From the NCBI GenBank assembly GCA_022710245.1, contig JAKLHH010000177.1:1-10147 (forward strand): a stretch of DNA of 10,147 bases, in the 5' to 3' direction. A program made the translations under genes and the position numbers. The number at the start of each line of letters is the position of its first letter. Position 1 is the stretch's first letter. Shown piece by piece: positions 1 through 5,949 of the stretch. This DNA comes from Myxococcota bacterium (GTDB taxonomy: Bacteria; Myxococcota; Polyangia; GCA-2747355; JAKLHH01). A model generated the notes under the pieces. It was not told the DNA's origin, searched no databases, and saw only the letters and a program-made list of their open reading frames with translations.

Positions 1-1
1 G

Positions 2-823
2 GCGGTCCACTTCAGCCTCCTCTCCCTGTTCGCGGTGGTGCCGGCCGTGGTCGCGCTCCGCTCCGCGCGGGGCGCGCCGGATCCCTGGCCGCTGCTCGAG
101 GCGGAGGCGCGCTCCCGGGCGGAGGTGCTGGACGCCCTCGTGGAGCGCTGGACGCGGGTGGCCCGCGACCGCTCCGCCGAGCTCTCCGCCCTGCTCGGCC
201 AGCTCCCCGAGGGCCCGCTCGGGCCTGCCGCGGAGAAGACCGTGGTCGCGCACCTCGAGCACCGGCTCGCCGAGGATCGCGAGCTCGAGCGTTACCAGGT
301 CGTCACCGTGGCCGGTCAGGTCCTGCTCGCCGTCGGGCCTGCCGGCCAGCCTGGCGCCGAGACCATCCCCGAGCTGGCCCAGGCCTCGCAACGACCCGCG
401 GTGGTGATGATGCGTCCGGCGCGGGGCGGAGCCGCGCTGGTCGCCGCGGCGCCGCTCCAGGTTCGCGGCAAGCTCGCCGGTCTCCTGGTCGGACGCGTGC
501 GCGCCGAGGTCACCACCCGGCTGCTCCCCGCGTCGGAGGCGGGCGTGACGGTCAACCTGGTGGACGCGAACGGGCTGCAGCTCGCGCCCCACCTGGCTGG
601 CGCGGAGCTGGGGCGTCTGGGCGCCGAGAGCGGTCCAGGGCACGCGTGGCTGGGGCCGCTCCCCGCCGCCTACGCGCCTCTGCAGTCCGCCCGTGCCGTG
701 CTGGTGGTCGCGGGACCGGCGCCGTCGTCGCGCTGGTGGCGGCCTGTCCACGTGGCGGGGCTGGTGCTGGTGCTGGTCCTGGCGGGCGTGGTCGCCTGGC
801 CGCTCTCGCGGCGCCGGGACTGA
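2..823 (+). CDS. Membrane-anchored periplasmic sensor-like protein, 5' end outside window
   Basis: The frame is open from the first bases, so the true start lies upstream and 273 residues are visible. They begin inside a hydrophobic helix (about residues 1-20) and continue through about 225 residues of Ala/Leu/Arg-rich sequence, including a long amphipathic helix (about 25-60). A second helix near residues 250-267 follows, and the protein ends SRRRD. Two membrane helices around an extracytoplasmic domain, with a positive tail, is the layout of histidine-kinase or chemoreceptor sensor modules such as dCache. Strands like YQVVTVAGQVLLAVG and VTVNLVDANGLQLAP fit that fold, but I cannot assign a family firmly. 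No HAMP, kinase or methyl-accepting domain follows the second helix, because the stop comes at once. It could be a sensor that acts through a partner, a truncated kinase, or an unrelated bitopic protein. The convergent gene 54 bases away leaves no room for a lost output domain. Confidence 0.7.
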   Translation, partial: AVHFSLLSLFAVVPAVVALRSARGAPDPWPLLEAEARSRAEVLDALVERWTRVARDRSAELSALLGQLPEGPLGPAAEKTVVAHLEHRLAEDRELERYQVVTVAGQVLLAVGPAGQPGAETIPELAQASQRPAVVMMRPARGGAALVAAAPLQVRGKLAGLLVGRVRAEVTTRLLPASEAGVTVNLVDANGLQLAPHLAGAELGRLGAESGPGHAWLGPLPAAYAPLQSARAVLVVAGPAPSSRWWRPVHVAGLVLVLVLAGVVAWPLSRRRD

Positions 824-845
824 AGGAGCGCCCTCGCGCTGCTGA

Positions 846-867
846 AGGTCGCCCCGGGGAGCGACCT
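846..867. terminator. Candidate bidirectional terminator hairpin between convergent genes
   Basis: AGGTCGC (846-852) and GCGACCT (861-867) form a perfect 7-bp stem around an 8-base loop that contains CCC/GGG. The hairpin sits in the 54-base gap between the stops of the rightward sensor-like gene and the leftward prolyl isomerase gene, where a shared terminator is expected. There is no clear T-tract on either strand, so termination is inferred from position and structure only. Confidence 0.45.
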
Positions 868-877
868 CGGGCCTGGC

Positions 878-1312
878 TCAGTTGGGCTCGATGATCTCGA
901 GGATCTTGACCTTGAAGCGGATGTCCTTGCCCGCCAGCGGGTGGTCAAGGCGCACCGTGACCTTGTCGGGGTGCACCTCGACGATCTTGAAGCGGATCGG
1001 GTTGCCCTGGGCGTCCTTCGCCTCGAAGGGCTTGCCCGCCTTCAGCTCCTCCGAGGCGGGGAAGTTCGAGCGAGGGATGTCCATGGTCGGGAGCGAGTCC
1101 TCGGTCCCGTAGGCCTCCGCCGCCGGGATCACCCCCTCCTTCTCGTCACCGACGCCGAGCCCCTCGATGCGCTTCTCGAGGCCCGGGAGCATCTTGCCGC
1201 CGCCGTGGATGTACTCGAGCGGGCCGCGCTTGGCCGAGGACTCGATGGTGGCGCCGTCGGCGACTCCGAGCTCGTACTCCATCTTGATCTTCTTGCCCTG
1301 CTCAACTTTCAT
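878..1312 (-). CDS. slyD: SlyD-type FKBP peptidyl-prolyl cis-trans isomerase
   Basis: The product is 144 residues with no signal peptide, so it is probably a cytoplasmic folding catalyst and chaperone that isomerises X-Pro bonds. It follows SlyD along its length: MKVEQGKKIKMEYEL at the start, PLEYIHGGGKMLPGLE (31-46), the VGDEKEG turn, AYG at 67-69 where the insert-in-flap chaperone domain begins (about 70-120), and DHPLAGKDIRFKV (123-135), matching the family NHPLAGK-type signature with Asp for Asn. The FKBP fold closes with KVKILEI. It ends at residue 144 and lacks the His/Cys-rich metal-binding tail of the roughly 196-residue E. coli SlyD, so nickel delivery is not expected. The ATG has a GGAGG Shine-Dalgarno at 1318-1322, five bases away. 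Family assignment is secure; the symbol is by family resemblance. Confidence 0.92.
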   Translation of the reverse strand: MKVEQGKKIKMEYELGVADGATIESSAKRGPLEYIHGGGKMLPGLEKRIEGLGVGDEKEGVIPAAEAYGTEDSLPTMDIPRSNFPASEELKAGKPFEAKDAQGNPIRFKIVEVHPDKVTVRLDHPLAGKDIRFKVKILEIIEPN

Positions 1313-1349
1313 GCAGGCCTCCGAGCCTAATTCAGCGGGTTCGCGGGGT

Positions 1350-1380
1350 ACTCTATCACATCCCTCGCGGAGACCGCCAA
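1350..1380 (-). promoter_or_regulatory. Weak candidate promoter for the SlyD-type gene
   Basis: On the minus strand, TTGGCG (1380-1375) and TAGAGT (1355-1350) each match four of six sigma-70 consensus bases. TGTG just before TAGAGT could act as a partial extended -10. The 19-base spacer is long. The pair lies in the 89-base gap behind the cytochrome-like lipoprotein gene, which suggests the isomerase may have its own promoter, but the match is poor. Confidence 0.25.
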
Positions 1381-1399
1381 CGCGCTGCGGTCCGTCTCC
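1369..1399 (-). terminator. Imperfect hairpin after the cytochrome-like lipoprotein gene
   Basis: GGAGACCGC (1369-1377) can pair with GCGGT (1387-1391) and CTCC (1396-1399) with a four-base bulge, giving about nine pairs directly after the leftward stop at 1402. No T-run follows. It overlaps the weak -35 proposed for the next gene, so the two interpretations compete. Confidence 0.25.
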
Positions 1400-1401
1400 C
1401 C

Positions 1402-2148
1402 TCAGCGCGCGCCCGCGTCGATCCAGTCGGCGATCTGCTGCAGCTGGTCGGCCGCGAGCGGCGCGTCCGGCGGCATCCGCAGGCCGAGCGCGCCCTCACC
1501 GAGGAGCTTCAGCATCAGCGCGCTTCGCGCGTGGTCCCCTGCCTTGACGCGCAGGAGGTCGGCGCTCACCGCGGCGCTGCTCAGATCCCGCAGCGCGGTG
1601 GTCGGCGAGGAGAGGTCGAGCCCGGCCCGGGGCGCGGCGCCGCCGTGACACGACGCGCAGCGCGCGTCCCAGAGGGGCTGCAGCGAGCTCACCGTGCTCG
1701 GCGCGGGCGGCGCGGGCGGGGTGCCCAGCTCCTCGCCGGTGGTGAAGTCGAAGACCAGCGTGTGCGCGAGCCTGGCGCCGCTGAGGCCGCGAACCCCGGA
1801 GGCGAGGTAGACCTGGTGCCGCAGGCCCGGCCGCAGCGGGTCGAACGGCGTCAGCCGGAGCCGGCGCGCGAGGAGGTCCACCTTCACTGTCCCCGTCCCC
1901 TCGATCAGCCCCGAGAAGACCCTGAAGACCAGGTCCGAGACCGAGGCAGCGTCGGGGGTGGCGTTGAAGACCACGTCGATCGGCAGCGAGCGAGGGACCC
2001 CGACCGTCGCTGGCGCCGGCACCGAGGAGACGACCGTGAAGGTGGCCGCGGGCGGCGGCAGCAGGTCCTCCCCGTCATAGGTGCAGGCGAGCAGGCCCGG
2101 CGCTGAGAGAGCTGAGACGAGGGCGACGAGGAGGGCGCGGTGGCTCAA
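1402..2148 (-). CDS. Lipoprotein with Ig-like (Big_5) domain and CxxCH cytochrome-like domain
   Basis: The 248-residue product has a lipoprotein signal with lipobox LLAC (Cys22). Residues about 36-137 resemble a Big_5/SbsA-type Ig-like domain: VVSSVPAPATVGVPRSLPIDVVF at the start, LTPFDPLRPG in the middle, and a closing LVFDFTTG. A Pro/Ala linker (about 141-152) leads to a haem-binding-like module with CASCH (Cys164, Cys167, His168), a candidate axial Met in LRMPPD (Met225), and QIADWIDAGAR at the end. That pattern is typical of cytochrome-like domains on surface lipoproteins of myxobacteria and planctomycetes. It is probably an envelope-anchored c-type haem protein; its redox partner is unknown. 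The start is TTG, and TTGA overlaps the stop of the upstream gene. There is no good Shine-Dalgarno of its own and no nearby in-frame ATG or GTG, so translational coupling is likely. Confidence 0.85.
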   Translation of the reverse strand: MSHRALLVALVSALSAPGLLACTYDGEDLLPPPAATFTVVSSVPAPATVGVPRSLPIDVVFNATPDAASVSDLVFRVFSGLIEGTGTVKVDLLARRLRLTPFDPLRPGLRHQVYLASGVRGLSGARLAHTLVFDFTTGEELGTPPAPPAPSTVSSLQPLWDARCASCHGGAAPRAGLDLSSPTTALRDLSSAAVSADLLRVKAGDHARSALMLKLLGEGALGLRMPPDAPLAADQLQQIADWIDAGAR

Positions 2149-2399
2149 GACTCGGAGTACATCCGCAGCTGATCCTTCACCTCGTCGTGCCGGATCCCGG
2201 TGCTCAGGTTCTCGCGCAGACAGTCGGCGATGCAGATCAGCATCTCATTGACCCCGCGGTCCTCGACGAGCTTGGCGAGGAGCGCCTTGGACTCCCGGCT
2301 GTCATCCTCTCGCAGGAAGTCACGGACCATGTCCAGGGTCAGATCACCCTGGAAGTCAAGGATCAGGTTCTCGAGCAGGTAGGCGACGAGCTGATTCAC
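2145..2399 (-). CDS. Small acidic helical protein, family not recognised
   Basis: This 84-residue protein begins MNQLVAYLLENLILDFQGDL and appears wholly alpha-helical, acidic and soluble, with no signal peptide. Visible features are a hydrophobic N-terminal helix, a charged stretch REDDSRESK (30-38), and two cysteines in CIADC (56 and 60). I do not recognise a family and assign no function. It is probably real: the GTG start follows a strong GGAGG at 2404-2408 (spacing a short four bases), composition is balanced unlike the Arg/Pro-rich shadow frames, and its stop overlaps the start of the cytochrome-like lipoprotein gene as TTGA. It is thus the first gene of a two-gene leftward unit. A regulatory or adaptor role would be a guess. 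Confidence 0.75.
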   Translation of the reverse strand: MNQLVAYLLENLILDFQGDLTLDMVRDFLREDDSRESKALLAKLVEDRGVNEMLICIADCLRENLSTGIRHDEVKDQLRMYSES

Positions 2400-2476
2400 G
2401 GTTCCTCCGCGGCAGTCCTGCGGTGATTGGAGCGGCGTGCATAGCTGCCGCGACCAACAATTGAGTCACATGGCGT

Positions 2477-2491
2477 CGAGGCACTGCCTCG
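2477..2491. promoter_or_regulatory. 15-bp near-perfect palindrome, operator-like
   Basis: CGAGGCA and TGCCTCG flank a single central C, giving 7-bp arms. It lies about 80 bases upstream of the GTG of the leftward small protein gene and close to the TATAAC hexamer. The size and symmetry would suit a dimeric repressor, but no regulator is encoded nearby to support this. Confidence 0.35.
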
Positions 2492-2530
2492 GGGCCAGTT
2501 TCATATAACAACTCGAGGGCAGCCGCAAGT

Positions 2531-2633
2531 GAAGCTTCGCACGGCGCGGGCTCCGCCCGGGGGCGAGGCCGGCCGTACGCCCCCGCCGGCCCCCTCGTGC
2601 CGGCGGGAGGCGTGGCCGACGCGGCCAGCCACG
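2531..2633. repeat. Cluster of GC-rich inverted repeats
   Basis: Several perfect or near-perfect stems are packed here: GAAGCTTC (2531-2538); CGGGC-TCC-GCCCG (2547-2559); GGGGGC/GCCCCC (2559-2564 with 2579-2584) enclosing GGCCGGCC (2567-2574); CCCGCCGGC/GCCGGCGGG (2582-2590 with 2599-2607), a 9-bp stem with an 8-base loop; and CGTGGC/GCCACG (2611-2616 with 2628-2633). None is followed by a T-run. GC-rich DNA yields short stems easily, but the 9-bp one and the density stand out. Confidence 0.55.
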
Positions 2634-2640
2634 AGACAGC

Positions 2641-2694
2641 CACGACAGCCACGACAGCCACGACAGCCACGACAGCCACGACAGCCACGACAGC
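2641..2694. repeat. 9-bp tandem repeat, six perfect copies
   Basis: The unit CACGACAGC is repeated six times without a mismatch. A degenerate copy carrying a two-base insertion (CACGAGACAGC, 2630-2640) precedes it. Because the unit is a multiple of three, every frame stays open and encodes a tripeptide repeat (for example Trp-Leu-Ser on the minus strand), which creates false long ORFs. Perfect copies suggest recent slippage expansion and likely variation in copy number between strains. Confidence 0.95.
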
Positions 2695-2896
2695 TGCCTC
2701 CTGGGGCATCGCAAGGCCGGGGGCCGCTGGCGGCGCCGCGAGCTCGCTGCCGGCCTCGTGCGCTTCATCGCTCGGTGCCGCGGTCCGGTCCCCCGCCGCG
2801 ACCGAGGCGCGCCATCGCCACCAGCGCGGCCACAACCGCGGCCCGGCCAGCGACGGAGAAGCGTCCGTAATGCTTCTGTTCTGCTGCTGGCAATTG

Positions 2897-2925
2897 TTGA
2901 CTGCCCAGGGCCCCTCTGCTAGCGT
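2897..2925 (+). promoter_or_regulatory. Sigma-70-type promoter for the envelope operon
   Basis: TTGACT (2897-2902, five of six -35 bases) is separated by exactly 17 bases from TAGCGT (2920-2925; keeps the first T, the A and the last T of the -10). The predicted transcript starts near 2932, about 30 bases before the ATG of the DUF4398-like lipoprotein gene, with a GAGGAG ribosome site at 2948-2953. The local fall in GC around CAATTGTTGACT supports a promoter. Confidence 0.65.
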
Positions 2926-2961
2926 GGGCCCGGAACGCGCGATCCGCGAGGAGCCAACGAC

Positions 2962-3308
2962 ATGCGGTTGCTCTTGCTGGCCTTCGGGATGGCCGCGCTG
3001 CTCGGCTGCGGCCCGGTGGACTACCTCAACACGGTGGCCCGCAAGGCCACCCGTGCAGTGGCGGAGGCCAAGGCCGCTGGCGCCGAGAAGCTCAGCCCGT
3101 ACGAGTACTGGTCTGCCGTGGAGTACCTGCAGATGGCGCGGGAGAAGGCCGCCTACGCGGACTACCAGGTCGCCAACGGGTATGGGGACAAGGCGCTGAA
3201 GATGGCCACGGAGGCGAGGCGCCTGGCGGCCGAGAAGGCGCAGCGCGCGCCCACCTCCACCACCGACGAGACCCCGCCCGATCTGAAGGGCAAGCAAGGG
3301 GGCAAGCC

Positions 3309-3312
<4 letters not shown>
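2962..3312 (+). CDS. DUF4398-like lipoprotein
   Basis: The 116-residue product starts with a short lipoprotein signal ending in lipobox LLGC (Cys16), so the mature protein is lipid-anchored in the envelope. Residues about 25-95 form a charged helical hairpin: KAAGAEKLSPYEYWSAVEYLQMAREK, then ADYQVANGYGDKALKMATEARRLAAEK. That is the pattern of DUF4398 domains, commonly encoded beside OmpA proteins; the domain's molecular role is not established. The tail (97-116) is Pro/Lys/Gly-rich and probably disordered. The ATG is set by the lipobox and by GAGGAG eight bases upstream. It is first in the operon, and its stop overlaps the GTG of the OmpA gene (GTGA), so the two are translationally coupled. 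The neighbour carries a similar helical module, suggesting partnership. Confidence 0.85.
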
Positions 3313-4370
<1,058 letters not shown>

Positions 4371-4375
4371 GGAGG
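4371..4375 (+). promoter_or_regulatory. Ribosome binding site that sets a TTG start
   Basis: GGAGG immediately follows the TAG of the OmpA gene and lies eight bases before TTG at 4384. The first in-frame ATG (4402) has no such site at a usable distance, and starting there would remove the positively charged start of the signal peptide. This favours TTG 4384. Confidence 0.75.
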
Positions 4376-4383
4376 CGAGCACC

Positions 4384-5781
4384 TTGCGTCTCGCACGCTG
4401 GATGGGCATTGCCCTGGCGCTGGTCGTCGCGGTCCCCCTGGAGGCTCACGCCCAGGTGCGCCAGGCGGCCCTGGCGCGCATGAAGCTCCTCAACAAGAAG
4501 GCGATGGACGAGTACGACGGGCTCGAGTTCGAGTCCGCCAAGACGATCCTGCTCGAGGCGCTGAGCGTCGCCAAGGGCGCCGGGGTCGCCAAGGGGCCGA
4601 CGCTGGTCACCGTCTATCTGAACCTCGGCGTGGTCTACGGCGCCGGGCTCAACGATCGAGCGACGGCGGTCAAGTACTTCACCGAGGCGCTCCGCGTCGA
4701 CCGCACGGCCTCGCTGGACCCCTCGCGCTCGACGCCGGTCCTGGAGGAGATGTTCAAGAGCGCCCACGACAACCTCGGCCCCGAGCCGGCGCCCGAGGGG
4801 GGCGGCTTCCAGCACACGCCGCTCGACGAGGCGGCGGCCGGCCACTCGGTCCGGGTGCGGGCGAAGGTGGGCGAGGACGTGGGCGCGAAGAAGGTGACCC
4901 TCTACTTCCGCGGCGCGGGCTCGTCGGACTTCGAGTCGGTGCCGATGGAGGAGGTGAAGCCCGGGATCTTCGCCGGCGTCATCCCGGCGGAGCGCGTCGC
5001 GGGTCGCTCGGTGCTCTACTACGTCGCCGCGGAGGACGAGTCCGGCAAGCGCCTCGCCGGGCACGGCAGCGCGAACAGCCCCAACGTCATCTCCGTCCGC
5101 GCGGGCAGCGGCGACGGCGGCAAGGTGGAGCCCCCGAAGCCGCCGAGGTCGAAGCTGAAGCGCTTCAGCCTGGGGGTGATGATCGGCACGGGCGTGGGGC
5201 TGGTCTACGGCGGCAAGAGCGAGCACGACTGGCCGATGCTGAAGCCCGACGGGAACCTGGAGGCGATCGAGGTGGGCCCGGGCTTCGCGCTCGCGGCCTT
5301 CCACCTCGCGCCGGAGATCGCCGTGGCGATCAACGAGCGCTGGCAGATCTCCGTCCTCGGCCGCATCCAGGTCGTCAACGCGCTGGCCAACACGGCGATC
5401 GAGGGTGTCCGTGATCAGATCAAGGGGTCGATCAGCGGCCTCGCCATGCTGCGGGCCAAGGTCTTCTTCGGCGAGGGCGCGCTGCGCGGCTACTTCAGCT
5501 TCGGCGGCGGCGGCGGCAACATCCGCCACCGCATCCCGCTCGGGGACTACGACCGCAACCAGGACATGACCGACTCGGCCGGCAACGTGGTCCCCGATCC
5601 CACCTCGAACAACATCGTCGACAGCCGGGTCGCCGGGCCCGGCGTGCTCGGGATCGGCGGCGGGCTGCGCTACATGTTCCACCCGAGCGTGGGGATCCAG
5701 GCGGAGCTGAACGCGCTCATCCTGGTGCCGACCTTCGCCGCCAACCTCGACCTCAACACCGGGATGGTCTTCTGCTTCTGA
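4384..5781 (+). CDS. Exported protein with TPR-like helices, beta domain and probable outer-membrane barrel
   Basis: From the TTG start the product has 465 residues. A signal peptide (MRLARW, a hydrophobic core, then AHA before Gln24) directs export. Residues about 28-130 are TPR-like helices, including YLNLGVVYGAGLNDRATAVKYFTEAL. Residues about 143-240 look like an all-beta Ig-like domain (HSVRVRAKVGEDVGAKKVTLYF, SVLYYVAAEDESGKRL). A Pro/Lys linker leads to residues about 260-465, alternating amphipathic strands with Gly-rich turns that end MVFCF. A terminal Phe is typical of Bam-assembled outer-membrane proteins. I do not know a named family. The stop of the OmpA gene is 13 bases upstream, so it is the third gene of the envelope operon. 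It plausibly forms the membrane-embedded partner of the two lipoproteins, with its periplasmic part contacting them; this is inferred from context. Confidence 0.82.
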   Translation: MRLARWMGIALALVVAVPLEAHAQVRQAALARMKLLNKKAMDEYDGLEFESAKTILLEALSVAKGAGVAKGPTLVTVYLNLGVVYGAGLNDRATAVKYFTEALRVDRTASLDPSRSTPVLEEMFKSAHDNLGPEPAPEGGGFQHTPLDEAAAGHSVRVRAKVGEDVGAKKVTLYFRGAGSSDFESVPMEEVKPGIFAGVIPAERVAGRSVLYYVAAEDESGKRLAGHGSANSPNVISVRAGSGDGGKVEPPKPPRSKLKRFSLGVMIGTGVGLVYGGKSEHDWPMLKPDGNLEAIEVGPGFALAAFHLAPEIAVAINERWQISVLGRIQVVNALANTAIEGVRDQIKGSISGLAMLRAKVFFGEGALRGYFSFGGGGGNIRHRIPLGDYDRNQDMTDSAGNVVPDPTSNNIVDSRVAGPGVLGIGGGLRYMFHPSVGIQAELNALILVPTFAANLDLNTGMVFCF

Positions 5782-5869
5782 CCGCGGTGCCTGACGCCAG
5801 GTGCCAAGACGTCCGATGAACGCGTCGCTGAAGAAATGCAGCTGGCTCTATCTGCTGTAGTCCTTCAGC

Positions 5870-5897
5870 CGCGTTGACGAGGGACGCAGTCAACGCG
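5870..5897. terminator. Inverted repeat after the envelope operon, possible terminator or operator
   Basis: CGCGTTGAC (5870-5878) and GTCAACGCG (5889-5897) make a perfect 9-bp stem with a 10-base loop. It is followed by TCCGTTT, only a weak T-rich stretch, 89 bases past the operon stop. As DNA it could equally be a protein-binding site upstream of the giant TPR gene. The GTTGAC half-site resembles a -35, but no -10 is suitably placed. Confidence 0.45.
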
Positions 5898-5911
5898 TCC
5901 GTTTGCTGAAC

Positions 5912-5931
5912 CGAGCGGCGCGCGCCGCTCG
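5912..5931. promoter_or_regulatory. 20-bp perfect palindrome just before the ribosome site
   Basis: CGAGCGGCGC is followed directly by its reverse complement GCGCCGCTCG. It ends five bases before the GGAGGAG of the giant TPR gene. CCGAG (5911-5915) can alternatively pair with CTCGG (5934-5938), which would cover the first two bases of the ribosome site. It may be an operator or an mRNA structure affecting translation; neither is shown. Confidence 0.5.
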
Positions 5932-5936
5932 CTCTC

Positions 5937-5943
5937 GGAGGAG
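5937..5943 (+). promoter_or_regulatory. Strong ribosome binding site fixing the GTG start at 5950
   Basis: GGAGGAG sits six bases before GTG 5950. The frame has a TGA at 5875-5877 and no ATG, GTG or TTG between that stop and 5950, so this is the only reasonable start. Confidence 0.88.
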
Positions 5944-5949
5944 CCCAGC

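Larger units (their letters stand above)
2400..2961. other. Divergent intergenic spacer without a convincing gene
   Basis: This 562-base stretch separates the leftward small-protein/lipoprotein unit from the rightward envelope operon. It holds a 15-bp palindrome, a TATAAC hexamer at 2504-2509 (five of six -10 bases, no matching -35), a cluster of GC-rich inverted repeats, a 9-bp tandem repeat, and the rightward promoter near its end. The frames open through it are Arg/Pro- or Ala/Thr-rich and dominated by the tandem repeat, so I call none. From about 2700 to 2860 I see nothing beyond GC-rich sequence. Confidence 0.7.

Noticed and set aside
2641..2694. CRISPR-like or iteron array
   Set aside because: Units are directly adjacent 9-mers without spacers, and no replication or cas gene is nearby; it is a simple tandem repeat.
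2529..2870. A GTG-started 113-residue plus-strand frame with GAGGG upstream
   Set aside because: The ribosome-like site and nearby TATAAC made it worth a look, but the product is Arg/Pro low-complexity with Gln-Pro-Arg repeats from the tandem array and shows no protein-like pattern.
2455..2899. Inverted pair CAACAATTG (2455-2463) and CAATTGTTG (2891-2899) near both ends of the divergent spacer
   Set aside because: Nine bases over 436 bp is close to chance, the flanks do not extend the match, and no boundary or duplication supports a mobile element.
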